A DNA stretch of 64,000 nt from Microbacterium aurugineum (GTDB taxonomy: Bacteria > Actinomycetota > Actinomycetes > Actinomycetales > Microbacteriaceae). The translations under genes and the position numbers were made by a program. The stretch covers positions 496,001 through 560,000 of the forward strand of contig NZ_CP078078.1 of the NCBI RefSeq assembly GCF_023101205.1, read 5' to 3'. How positions within the stretch are numbered: the first letter of the stretch is position 1; each line of letters begins with the position of its first letter. The notes under the pieces are model-generated. The model saw only the letters and a list, made by a program, of their open reading frames with translations, did not search any database and was not told the origin of the DNA. Positions 23,427-31,631 of this stretch are shown here, in pieces.

Positions 23427-24592
23427 CCGCCTCCTTCGTCTACGACGCCGTCCGCACCCCGTTCGGGCGCGCGGGCGGGGCGCTCGCCGGGATCCGCCCC
23501 GACGACCTCGCCGCCGTGACGCTCCGCGCCGTCGTCGAGCGGACGGGCATCGACCCCGCACGCATCGACGACGTGCTCCTGGGCGATGCGAACCAGGCCG
23601 GCGAGGACAACCGCGACGTCGCCCGGTTCGCCGCGCTCCTCGCAGGCTTCCCGACGACGGTGCCGGGCGCGACGGTGAACCGGCTCTGCGGGTCGAGCCT
23701 CGAGGCGGTGATCCAGGGGTCGCGGGCGATCGAGTCGGGCGATGCCGAGATCGTGCTCGCCGGGGGCGTCGAGTCGATGAGTCGCGCGCCGTTCGTCGTC
23801 GAGAAGTCGGCGAAGCCGTGGCCGGCGGTCGGCAACCAGCAGATGTGGAACACGGCGATCGGCTGGCGGATGACGAACCCCGCTCTGCCGAAGGAGTGGA
23901 CGATCTCCAACGGGGAGTCCGCCGAGAAGCTCGCGACGATGTTCGGGATCTCGAGGGACGAGCAGGATGCCTTCGCGTTGCGCAGCCACCAGCGTGCAGC
24001 GCAGGCCTGGAACCGCGGTGTCTTCGCGGACGAGATCGTCGAGGTGCCCGGCGCTGCGCTCACCCGCGACGAGGGCATCCGCGAGGACTCGACCCTCGAG
24101 AAGCTCGGCGGGCTGCGTGCGCTGTTCGCGACCGAGGGCACGGTCACCGCCGGCAACTCGTCACCCATCAGCGACGGTGCCTCCGCCGTGCTGCTCGGGA
24201 GCGAAGGGGCCGTCGGCCCCGAGCCGCTCGCGCGCATCGCGGGTCGCGGCGTGTTCGGCAACGACCCCGACGTGTTCGGCATCGCACCGGTCGAGGCCGC
24301 GAACTGTGCGCTCACCCGTGCGGGGCGCACCTGGTCCGAGGTTGACCTGGTCGAGCTGAATGAGGCGTTCGCGTCTCAGTCGCTGGCGTGCCTCGCGGGA
24401 TGGCCGGACGTCGATCCCGAGATCGTGAACGTGCACGGCGGTGCGATCGCGATCGGGCATCCGTTGGGTGCGTCTGGGGGGCGTGTCCTCGCGCGTGCCG
24501 CCCACGAACTCCGCCGACGGGGGAGCGGCGTGGCCGTCGTGGCGTTGTGCATCGGCGTCGGTCAGGGCATCGCGCTGGTGCTCGAACGCTGA
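23423..24592 (+). CDS. pcaF: 3-oxoadipyl-CoA thiolase
   Basis: A 389-residue thiolase II that splits 3-oxoadipyl-CoA to succinyl-CoA and acetyl-CoA, the last step of the pathway. The nucleophilic Cys is in VNRLCGSSLEA (about residue 90). The second active-site elements are NEAFASQSL, GGAIAIGHPLGASGGR (His about 345) and ALCIGVGQG (Cys about 376). Acetyl-CoA acetyltransferases share these motifs; the assignment to PcaF comes from its position at the end of the pca operon. Confidence 0.93.
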   Translation: MTASFVYDAVRTPFGRAGGALAGIRPDDLAAVTLRAVVERTGIDPARIDDVLLGDANQAGEDNRDVARFAALLAGFPTTVPGATVNRLCGSSLEAVIQGSRAIESGDAEIVLAGGVESMSRAPFVVEKSAKPWPAVGNQQMWNTAIGWRMTNPALPKEWTISNGESAEKLATMFGISRDEQDAFALRSHQRAAQAWNRGVFADEIVEVPGAALTRDEGIREDSTLEKLGGLRALFATEGTVTAGNSSPISDGASAVLLGSEGAVGPEPLARIAGRGVFGNDPDVFGIAPVEAANCALTRAGRTWSEVDLVELNEAFASQSLACLAGWPDVDPEIVNVHGGAIAIGHPLGASGGRVLARAAHELRRRGSGVAVVALCIGVGQGIALVLER

Positions 24593-24638
24593 TCGCGCGC
24601 TCTTCGATTCTGCTGCGGTTTCGTCGTCGGGAGTCGAC

Positions 24639-25283
24639 TCAGCCCGAGCGGGGGCCGGCACCACGGTCGGTCGTCGTGCGGATCGTCTGGAAGGCGGCCA
24701 TGGCCGTGTCGAGGTAGTCACCGAACGGAGCGCTCCGGTCCGAGGCGAACCAGGCACTGCGTGCGGCCTGCATGCAGGCGAAGGCGGCACCCACGAGTGC
24801 GGCGGCGGTGGGGTCTGCGGGGTCCGGATCCTGGCCGGTGAGCCTGGTGGCGACGCGCCCGATGAGGAGCTGCTGCACGCGCTGCATCCGCTCGAGGTAT
24901 CGAGCGTTCAGCTGCGGAGAGCTGCGCACGATCTCGTCCATCGCGTCGTTGCGTGCACGCTGCCGGTCGTCCTGGACGTAGTCGAGCGTGATGTCGAAGA
25001 CGCGACGCAGCGACACCCAGACCGGCTCCTCGGCGGGGCGATCGTCCAGCGCTTCCGCCATGCGATCGGCGAACAGGTCGTACTTGCCGATCACCAGGTC
25101 GTCCTTGGAAGGGAAGTAGCGGAAGAACGTGCGCTTGGACATCCCCGCCGCTGCGGCGATCTGATCGACGGTGGTCGCGTCGTACCCCTGGGCGACGAAC
25201 AGATCCTGCGCCACCGACGTCAGCTCGGTCTGCACGAGCCTCCGTGTGCGAGCGCGCATCGGCAGGGGTATGTCCTCGCTCAT
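24639..25283 (-). CDS. TetR/AcrR family transcriptional regulator
   Basis: A 214-residue protein with an HTH at about residues 15-62: LTSVAQDLFVAQGYDATTVD, IAAAAGMSKRTFFRYF, then PSKDDLV. This is the pattern of mycofactocin- and TetR-type regulators with a VxQIAAAAGxSxRTFFRYFxSKxD core. The C-terminal domain is helical with no identified ligand. It is convergent with pcaF and divergent from an SDR gene, with a perfect 17-bp palindrome (25311-25327) between, so it is the probable repressor of that SDR. Confidence 0.88.
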   Translation of the reverse strand: MSEDIPLPMRARTRRLVQTELTSVAQDLFVAQGYDATTVDQIAAAAGMSKRTFFRYFPSKDDLVIGKYDLFADRMAEALDDRPAEEPVWVSLRRVFDITLDYVQDDRQRARNDAMDEIVRSSPQLNARYLERMQRVQQLLIGRVATRLTGQDPDPADPTAAALVGAAFACMQAARSAWFASDRSAPFGDYLDTAMAAFQTIRTTTDRGAGPRSG

Positions 25284-25310
25284 GTCTCCATACTAGCACC
25301 GAGAGCGTAC

Positions 25311-25327
25311 TTGACACTCGGTGTCAA
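25311..25327. promoter_or_regulatory. TetR operator overlapping the SDR promoter
   Basis: TTGACAC-TCG-GTGTCAA is a perfect palindrome. Its left arm contains a consensus -35 TTGACA (25311-25316), and TATAGT at 25336-25341 fits a -10 for the SDR gene with a 19-bp spacer. Bound repressor would cover the -35. Confidence 0.65.
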
Positions 25328-25385
25328 AACAGGCATATAGTTGCACCATGGCGTCACGAGACGTCGAAGAGCATCGAGGAGCATC

Positions 25386-26204
25386 ATGAGCAAGGTCTGG
25401 TTCGTCACCGGTTCGTCGAAGGGCTTCGGCCGCGAGTTCGTCGTCGCAGCGCTGCAGAGAGGGGACAAGGTGGCTGCGACGGCGCGCAACACGGACACAC
25501 TGCAGGACCTCGTCGACGAGTACGGCGATGCCGTCCTTCCGCTTCAGCTGGATGTCACCGATCGGGACCAGGTCTTCGCCGCAGTCCGGGCCGCTCAGGA
25601 ATCGTTCGGTCGGCTCGACGTCGTGATCAACAATGCAGGGTACGGGCTCTTCGGCACGGTCGAGGAGATCACCGCGCAGCAGCTGCGCGACCAGCTGGAG
25701 ACGAACCTCTTCGGCGTCTTCCATGTCACGCAGGCCGTTCTCCCGCTTCTCCGCGAGCAGGGATCGGGACACATCATCCAGATCTCCACGATCGGCGGCG
25801 TCGCCGCGTTCCCGTCTCTCGGCGGCTACCACGCATCGAAATGGGCGCTCGAAGGTCTCACGGAGTCCCTCGCCCAAGAGGTCGCCGGCTTCGGAATCAA
25901 GGTCACCCTCGTCGAGCCTGGTGGGTTCGCCACGGATTGGGCAGGATCCTCCGCTGTGTCTGCCGAGGCGCTTCCTGCGTACGCACCGCTCCACGAGGCG
26001 ATGGCGGCGCGGATGGCTGGCACCGTGAGCCCCGAGCCCGTCGGATTCGGATCGGCGATCCTCAAGGTGGTCGATGCCGAGAAGGCGCCGCTGCGTGTGT
26101 TCTTCGGTGAACAGCCCACCCAGATCGCCCCGCACATCTATCAGCAGCGCCTCGACGAGTGGGCCGAGTGGGCCCCGGTCTCGCGCGAGGCCGAAGGCAA
26201 ATAG
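25386..26204 (+). CDS. SDR family oxidoreductase
   Basis: A 272-residue classical SDR: TGSSKGFG at residues 8-15, VINNAGYG (about 81-88), the Ser in QISTIGG, YHASK catalytic Tyr/Lys (about 156-160) and VEPGGFATDW. The Lys in SSKG and the RN pair after the second strand (TARNTDTL) suggest NADP(H). The extended C-terminus (FGEQPTQIAPHIYQQRLDEW) is typical of SDRs annotated as oxidoreductases of the 17-beta-HSD-like group. The ATG at 25386 has GAGGAG upstream. A TetR-controlled promoter suggests induction by its substrate or a related compound. Confidence 0.87.
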   Translation: MSKVWFVTGSSKGFGREFVVAALQRGDKVAATARNTDTLQDLVDEYGDAVLPLQLDVTDRDQVFAAVRAAQESFGRLDVVINNAGYGLFGTVEEITAQQLRDQLETNLFGVFHVTQAVLPLLREQGSGHIIQISTIGGVAAFPSLGGYHASKWALEGLTESLAQEVAGFGIKVTLVEPGGFATDWAGSSAVSAEALPAYAPLHEAMAARMAGTVSPEPVGFGSAILKVVDAEKAPLRVFFGEQPTQIAPHIYQQRLDEWAEWAPVSREAEGK

Positions 26205-26222
26205 CGGTCGGTCGCGCGCGCC

Positions 26223-26675
26223 CTACCGGTCGAACCGGGCGCCGGCGGGGCGCGCGCTCAACACGGTGAAGACGAACAACACGATGGCGCCGATGATCGG
26301 GACGAAGACGATGAAGAACCACGCACCGCTGCGATCCGTGTCGTGAAGTCGTCGCCAGGTGAGCGCGAGAGCGGGAATGAGGATCGCCGTCGCATAGATG
26401 AGGAACGCCACGCCGACGGGGCTCGCCAACGGGAAGGAACCTCCCGCTGCGAACGGTGACAGCAGGTTGACGGGTCGAGAGTCCCACTGCGGGTCGGCCA
26501 CGGGTCCGAGGGCATTGAACGCCACGGCGACAAGCGTGTTCGCCAGCACCCACCACCAATACTCGCTTCGGCTGGCCCTCCCGCTGAACGTTGCGTACTT
26601 GCGAAAGAAGCGCGAGACCGCCTGCGGGAACGAGGCGCCGTAGAGGGGCGCGCTGAGGGCGGTCTGCGTCGTCAC
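26223..26675 (-). CDS. DUF805 membrane protein
   Basis: A 150-residue protein if started at the GTG 26673-26675; a longer frame to 26783 overlaps the upstream CPBP gene and is less likely. The DUF805 signature FSGRASRSEYWWWVLANTLV is at about residues 27-46. Two or three further helices follow, with LTWRRLHDTDRSGAWFFIVF, the second conserved block. The function is unknown. It is the last gene of a three-gene operon behind two CPBP proteases. Confidence 0.8.
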   Translation of the reverse strand: MTTQTALSAPLYGASFPQAVSRFFRKYATFSGRASRSEYWWWVLANTLVAVAFNALGPVADPQWDSRPVNLLSPFAAGGSFPLASPVGVAFLIYATAILIPALALTWRRLHDTDRSGAWFFIVFVPIIGAIVLFVFTVLSARPAGARFDR

Positions 26676-26685
26676 ACCGAGAACC

Positions 26686-27513
26686 TTATCGAACGGCGTC
26701 CGGGTGAACTCTGCGACGACCGGACCGCTTTTGACGCATGCGCTTCTCGGGGTCGGGTGCGAAGCGCAGCGTGGCGAGATCACCTTCGGGCCAGCGCTTT
26801 TTCACAGAAAGCAGTACCAGGGTGATGATGAGGACGCGGGCGAGCATGCCCGGAATACCCGCCTCCGGACCGTAGTCGCCACCGCTGAGAAGCGGGTTCC
26901 CCGAGGGGGACGTGGTGAACCATCCGGCGACGAGCGTCTCGCCGCTGATGGGGAGCCCCCAGAGGCCCTGGGAGAGGTTCCAACTCACGTGCAGGGCGAA
27001 TGGCAGCCAGACGCTGCGGGTGGCGAGGAACGCGACCGCGTAGATGACGCCGCCCAGTCCCGTGCCGAATGCCGTGATCGCGGACGCCCCGGGGTTGCTG
27101 AGATGGATGGCGCCGAAGAGGATCGCGGTTGCGGCCACGGCGATCCAGCGACCGTACCGCAGTCGCGAGAGGAGGATGGCCACTCCGCTGAGAAGCATGA
27201 CGCGGAAGAGGAATTCCTCGAGCGCGGCACCGAAGAGCAACAGGCCGAGCCCGTTCATGAACTCCGTCAGCGTCAGCGTTGCGGGAGTCACGGTGATGGC
27301 GCCGAGAAGGAGTTCTGCGACGAACGCGAGGCTGATCGCCACGAACGGGATGACGAGACCGATCCCGAGGTCGACGGGGAGCCATCGGTTGAGTGTGATC
27401 CCCATGCTGCGCATGACGGGCTTGCGTTTCACCGCGAACCAGATGATCGCGAAGATCCCCAGCGCCAGGGCCAGGGCATAGGTCGAGTAGTTGAGGAGAG
27501 TGGCGGTGCTCAT
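26686..27513 (-). CDS. CPBP family intramembrane endopeptidase
   Basis: A 275-residue polytopic protein with about eight helices. CPBP motifs are EEFLFR (about residue 99-104), FGAIH (about 137-141) and HVSWN (about 179-183). The tail of about 45 residues after the last helix is basic (RMRQKRSGRRRVHPD). It follows the next CPBP gene by 4 nt and is therefore cotranscribed with it. The presence of two different CPBP genes plus DUF805 resembles membrane-remodelling or bacteriocin-related operons, but no peptide gene is visible here. Confidence 0.85.
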   Translation of the reverse strand: MSTATLLNYSTYALALALGIFAIIWFAVKRKPVMRSMGITLNRWLPVDLGIGLVIPFVAISLAFVAELLLGAITVTPATLTLTEFMNGLGLLLFGAALEEFLFRVMLLSGVAILLSRLRYGRWIAVAATAILFGAIHLSNPGASAITAFGTGLGGVIYAVAFLATRSVWLPFALHVSWNLSQGLWGLPISGETLVAGWFTTSPSGNPLLSGGDYGPEAGIPGMLARVLIITLVLLSVKKRWPEGDLATLRFAPDPEKRMRQKRSGRRRVHPDAVR

Positions 27514-27517
27514 CAGC

Positions 27518-28294
27518 TCAGACGGTTGCGTCTGCGTCAGCGGTGCGGGTGCTGCGGAACGTGAACCAGACGACGGCGATGGCGAGGATTCCGATCGTCA
27601 TCTGCAGCACGCCGAGCGCATTCGCCAGAGGTCCGGGGTTGCCGTGGCCCACGGCGAAGACGGAGAAGTCCCACACGGCGTGCAGCACCATCGCCCAGAT
27701 GAGGGTCCCGGTCGTGCGACGCAGGATGTAGAACACGGTCCCGATGGCGAAGGCGCTGCCGACCTGGATGAGGGTGGGGACCAGATCCTGACCGAGGAAG
27801 AAGTTCATGAAGTGCATCAGGCCGAAGGCCGCGGAGCTGAGGAACCACACCCATACCTCGGAGAGGCGGCTCCGCAGAGCGACGATCATGAGACCGCGGG
27901 AGGTCATCTCCTCGGTGAAGCCGACGAGCAGCAGCACGAGTGACGCCGCGAAGAATGCGCCGTCGTAGGACGCCCAGTCGGTGACGGCGAGGGTGAGGAT
28001 CGCGGTGAGCGCGAGGAGGATGGGCACGAAGACGGGCCACCGGTGATGGCTCCGGGTATCCTCGAACAGCGCCGGTCGCCACCATCCGAGCACCGATGTC
28101 GTGATGGCGAGGAGGATGGTGGCGACGATCAGAGAGAGACCGCCTCCGAGGAACAGATTGCTCCCGCTGTCACCCCACTCGTCATAAGGGATCCCGCTCG
28201 CGACCTGCACGCCGAAGACGACGAGGACGTAGGCGATCCAGATCGCGAAACCGATCCAGACGCGGGGACGGACGCGAAGCACGGGGGAGCTCAT
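27518..28294 (-). CDS. CPBP family intramembrane endopeptidase
   Basis: A 258-residue membrane protein from the ATG 28292-28294; the longer frame extends antisense to nothing useful. Motifs are EEMTSRG (about residue 131-137), FGLMHFMNFF (about 165) and HAVWDFSVF (about 210), with Asp in the third motif where others have Asn. It is the first gene of the operon 28294-26223. Confidence 0.83.
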   Translation of the reverse strand: MSSPVLRVRPRVWIGFAIWIAYVLVVFGVQVASGIPYDEWGDSGSNLFLGGGLSLIVATILLAITTSVLGWWRPALFEDTRSHHRWPVFVPILLALTAILTLAVTDWASYDGAFFAASLVLLLVGFTEEMTSRGLMIVALRSRLSEVWVWFLSSAAFGLMHFMNFFLGQDLVPTLIQVGSAFAIGTVFYILRRTTGTLIWAMVLHAVWDFSVFAVGHGNPGPLANALGVLQMTIGILAIAVVWFTFRSTRTADADATV

Positions 28295-28374
28295 GTGGTG
28301 ATTATGGCAGACGCGATATTTCGGAATTGCGTCGTGGTGACCGAGGCTCTCGTCGATCCTCGCGGACCGCTCTT

Positions 28375-28403
28375 CCGGCCGGGCCGCATGCTGACCCGGC
28401 CGG
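28375..28403 (-). terminator. Hairpin near the end of the GNAT gene
   Basis: CCGGCCGGG (28375-28383) pairs with CCCGGCCGG (28395-28403), an 11-nt loop between them. It lies 15 nt beyond the GNAT stop on the minus strand and before the CPBP operon promoter. Confidence 0.6.
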
Positions 28404-28417
28404 AGCCGCTGGCTCAA

Positions 28418-29323
28418 TCAGAGTCGATCTCGACGCCAGCCGCGCGAGGTCGACGTGACCTCGACGAATCCGAGCTTCGTCAATGTCGCCCGCTCTTCTG
28501 CGTCATCGGAGTCAATCGCGGCGATCACTCGATCGACGTCACTCAGTGTGAGCCACTCGCGAAGTTCGCTGACCAGCAGACCCAGCGCCTCTGAGTCGGC
28601 TGCCTCCCAATCGGAGAGCTCAGCGAGCCGCGCTCCGGCCGAGTGTCGCTCTGCGCGATTCACGGTCAGATCCACTTCAACGTGGCCGACCTTCTCCGAA
28701 CCCTGCGTTGCAACGAAGCGCAGACCCTGCGAGCCGAGTTCCCGCACGAGTGTCAACTCCGGCGAGACGGGACTCGTCACTCCGGGAGCGAGCCCGGCTG
28801 TGGTCGCCATGAGTACAGACTCCGTTGCCCCGCCGGGCGAGAACCCTCCCCGCTCGAGCGCCTCACGCACGTGCGGCCACGTGGCCGGAATCCCGTAGAC
28901 CCCGGGGAAGGGGAGCTGTCCGTCGGCATATGCCGCCAGCACGGTCCACGCCCGCAATTGTGCGAGGCAGGCCTGCATCAGGACGTCGGCTCCCCGCTCG
29001 TCAGCGTCTTGCTGTGGCAGGGACAGAAACCACTGCACCAGCCCGGTGCCTCGGTAGTCGTGACCCACACGAGGATAGTCGGCGAACCGGTGCAGATGCG
29101 CAGCCGCGACGAGACGATCGTCCTGCTCCACGACGATCGTCGTCCTCTCCACCACCCAGGGGTCCACGACGTACTCGTCGGGCTGGCGTTCCAAACTGCT
29201 CAGGACGGCGTTCACCGAGACGCGAGCTCCCGGGATCACCGCCGAAAGGTGGGCGTTCACCAGATCGGTGAGTTGATCGCGGTCATCACGCCGGAAGAGT
29301 CGGGCGCGGAAAGTGGCATTCAT
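28418..29323 (-). CDS. GNAT-fold acetyltransferase
   Basis: A 301-residue protein with a GNAT domain in the first half: FRRDDRDQLTDLVNAHLSAV at the start, a strand RTTIVVEQDDRLVAAAHLHR, then the DYRGTGLVQWFLSLP region and LMQACLAQLRAWTVL. The second half also has a GNAT-like pattern (VGHVEVDL, EWLTLSDVDRVIAAIDSD and the final TKLGFVEV), so it may be a tandem GNAT protein. The acetyl acceptor is unknown. It stands alone between terminators. Confidence 0.7.
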   Translation of the reverse strand: MNATFRARLFRRDDRDQLTDLVNAHLSAVIPGARVSVNAVLSSLERQPDEYVVDPWVVERTTIVVEQDDRLVAAAHLHRFADYPRVGHDYRGTGLVQWFLSLPQQDADERGADVLMQACLAQLRAWTVLAAYADGQLPFPGVYGIPATWPHVREALERGGFSPGGATESVLMATTAGLAPGVTSPVSPELTLVRELGSQGLRFVATQGSEKVGHVEVDLTVNRAERHSAGARLAELSDWEAADSEALGLLVSELREWLTLSDVDRVIAAIDSDDAEERATLTKLGFVEVTSTSRGWRRDRL

Positions 29324-29408
29324 GATCGGCCTCCGAATATCAAAGGGAAAGGCCGCCACCGGATGCGGTACGCCAGTTAACGTAGCACGACGGATGCGCT
29401 CGACGAGG

Positions 29409-29441
29409 CGGGCAGGGCGTCCGATGAGGACGCCCTGCCCG
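29409..29441 (-). terminator. Terminator of the zinc-importer operon
   Basis: CGGGCAGGGCGTCC (29409-29422) and GGACGCCCTGCCCG (29428-29441) form perfect 14-bp arms around a 5-nt loop, 23 nt after the stop of the last operon gene. Confidence 0.85.
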
Positions 29442-29463
29442 CCGGTGCGCGCGAACGCGGGGG

Positions 29464-30672
29464 TCAGCCGATGGCCACCGCGATCTCGTTCGGGGTGTGG
29501 TCGAGCTCGACCGAGGCGATGATCTCCCCGGTCGTGAGGTCCACGGCGTGCACACTGTTCGCGGCGGGCTCGGTGATGTACGCGATGTCGCCGTCGACCT
29601 TGATCGCCGGGTGCGCGTCCTGCCACTGGGCCGGACCCTCCCACGCCTCGATCACGGGGTAGGACTCGGTGAGCTCGCCCGTCTCGGGGTCGAGGACGTA
29701 GATCTGCCCGTCGGTCGACAGGATGTAGGCGAGGTCGCCGGGGCCGCGTGCGATGTCGCGGAAGGTGTACTGCACCTCGGCGGGCAGCTCGACGACATCG
29801 AGGGTCTCGGCGGCGGTGTCGATCAGCGTGACGGCATTCAGCAGGTAGCCCTCCGCGTCCGGGTCGTTCTTGTAGTCGCCGACGACGATCGGGCTGGTCT
29901 CCGAGACGAATGCGTTGCCCATGCGGCCGTACGCGTCCGGTGCCGCGAGCTTCGTGAAGGCCTCGTCCTTGAACAGCAGCGCACCGTTCTCGCAACCGAA
30001 GATCACGGCTTCCTCGGCCGCGGTGCCTTCGCCGTGGATGCCGGGGCACTCGGCGTTGACGGCGGCCTCGTCCCAGTGGTCGTCGTGTGCGTGCAAGGAT
30101 TTGGCCCCGGTGCGCGACGTCTCGTCGCCGACCGTGGTGAGCAGCGAACCGTCCTCGAGCACGATCGAGACACCGTGGTGCGGGGCATCGGCGGTGTACG
30201 TCGTGGTCTCGGGAAGAGCGTCGTAGTCGTCGGCGAAGCCGTCGGTCGGCACGATCGTGGTCGTTCCGGTGCCGTCGTCGAAGAGCACGGTGTTCTCGCC
30301 GTGGATGACGACGTGCCCGGCCGCGGTCGCCTCGAACAGTGCGTCGGTCAGGGCGGGCTCGGCGGTGTCGAGCATCTGGAACCCTGCGGAGGTGGTGACG
30401 GCGATGGTGCGGCCGTCGCCGAACGGGTTCAGGCGGGTGAACTCCTCGGTCTCGAACTCGTCGACGACCTCGAGCGTCTCGGGGTCGAGCACCGCGATCC
30501 CTCCGGGGTACGAGATCGCGACGCGTCCCGTCTCGCCCGCGGTGGTGCCTGACTTCTCGTCCGTGGGCGCGGTGTCGCCTGCTCCGCCCGCACCGCCGGC
30601 GCAGGCGGTGGCGAGCAGCGAGACGCCTGCCAGCGCCGCGACAGCGGCACTCATCCTCATGTGTCGCTTCAT
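29464..30672 (-). CDS. aztD: AztD-like zinc metallochaperone, propeller lipoprotein
   Basis: A 402-residue secreted protein. The signal peptide ends in the lipobox LLATACAGG (Cys at about 24), so it is probably membrane-anchored. The rest forms repeats of a beta-propeller (ISYPGGIAVLDPETLEVVDE, DLAYILSTDGQIYVLDPETG, SVHAVDLTTGEIIASV). His-rich stretches AHDDHW and ATAAGHVVIHGE are plausible zinc ligands. The ATG at 30670-30672 was chosen because it starts the signal peptide. AztD proteins bind zinc in the cell envelope and hand it to AztC; the AztC-like gene lies 38 nt upstream. Confidence 0.8.
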   Translation of the reverse strand: MKRHMRMSAAVAALAGVSLLATACAGGAGGAGDTAPTDEKSGTTAGETGRVAISYPGGIAVLDPETLEVVDEFETEEFTRLNPFGDGRTIAVTTSAGFQMLDTAEPALTDALFEATAAGHVVIHGENTVLFDDGTGTTTIVPTDGFADDYDALPETTTYTADAPHHGVSIVLEDGSLLTTVGDETSRTGAKSLHAHDDHWDEAAVNAECPGIHGEGTAAEEAVIFGCENGALLFKDEAFTKLAAPDAYGRMGNAFVSETSPIVVGDYKNDPDAEGYLLNAVTLIDTAAETLDVVELPAEVQYTFRDIARGPGDLAYILSTDGQIYVLDPETGELTESYPVIEAWEGPAQWQDAHPAIKVDGDIAYITEPAANSVHAVDLTTGEIIASVELDHTPNEIAVAIG

Positions 30673-30710
30673 TGTGTTTCCTCTCGTATCGGGCCCCGGT
30701 CGGGGTCCAT

Positions 30711-31631
30711 TCATGGGGTCAGTCCGTCGGCGATGCGGTCCGTGTTGGCGCGCATCATCGTCAGGTAGGTGTCGGCGCCCTCGCCGGGCTCGGTGAGAGA
30801 CTCGGTGAACAGCTCGATGACCTCGACCTGGACGTCGGCCTCGGAGGCCAGCACCTGGATGAGTCGGTCCGGCTGCGAGGATTCGGCGAAGATCGTGCGC
30901 ACTCCTGCCTCGTCGATCGCGTCGGTGAGATCGCGCAGGTCGGCAGCGCTCGGCGCGGCGAGGGTCGTGCCGCCGGGGATCACGGCGCCGATGAGGCGGA
31001 AGTGGAAGCGGTCCGCGAGGTAGCCGAAGACGTGGTGGTTCGTCACGAGTGCTCGTCGTTCCACGGGGATCGCGGCGAAGGCGGCCGACATCTCCTCGTC
31101 GAGCTCGGCGAGTTCGCCGCGATACGTCTCGGCATTGCTGCGGACCTGCGCGACGTCGATCCCGTCCACTTCGGCCAGCGCTTCCTCCACCGTGTCCACG
31201 ACATCGACCATGCGCGCCGGATCGGTCCAGAAATGCGGATCGTCCGCACCGTTCGCGTCGTCGGAGCTGTAGGGCAGCACGTCGATCACGTCGCCGGCCA
31301 CGACCGTCGGGACTCCCGCGGCTGCGGTGCGATCGAAGTGCTGCTGGAGCCCCTCCTCGAGGCCCAGTCCGTTCGTCACGAGCAGGTCGGCGCCATCCAT
31401 CCGTGCGGCCTCCTGGGCGGAGATCTCGAACGAGTGCGGGTCCGCGTTCGGTTTCATCAGGATGGTGACCTCGGCCGCATCGCCGGTGAGGTTCTCGACG
31501 ACGTCGCCGAGGATGTTCGTGGTGACCACGATCTGCGGTCGATCCGATGCCGCCGTGCCGGTGCACCCCGCGAGGCCGGCAAGGACCACGGTCGTCGCGA
31601 TCAGCAGGGAGGACGCACGCAGCGGCCTCAT
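30711..31631 (-). CDS. aztC: Zinc ABC transporter substrate-binding lipoprotein (cluster A-I)
   Basis: A 306-residue protein with a signal peptide and lipobox LAGLAGC (Cys about 23). The metal ligands expected for the family are in NADPHSFEIS (His about 67), DPHFWTDP (His about 133), TNHHVFGYLADRF (His about 198) and the acidic AESSQPDR region. The His/Asp-rich loop typical of ZnuA is reduced to SDDANGADDPH, which fits the AztC subgroup that receives zinc from AztD. It overlaps the upstream lipoprotein gene by 4 nt. Confidence 0.85.
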   Translation of the reverse strand: MRPLRASSLLIATTVVLAGLAGCTGTAASDRPQIVVTTNILGDVVENLTGDAAEVTILMKPNADPHSFEISAQEAARMDGADLLVTNGLGLEEGLQQHFDRTAAAGVPTVVAGDVIDVLPYSSDDANGADDPHFWTDPARMVDVVDTVEEALAEVDGIDVAQVRSNAETYRGELAELDEEMSAAFAAIPVERRALVTNHHVFGYLADRFHFRLIGAVIPGGTTLAAPSAADLRDLTDAIDEAGVRTIFAESSQPDRLIQVLASEADVQVEVIELFTESLTEPGEGADTYLTMMRANTDRIADGLTP

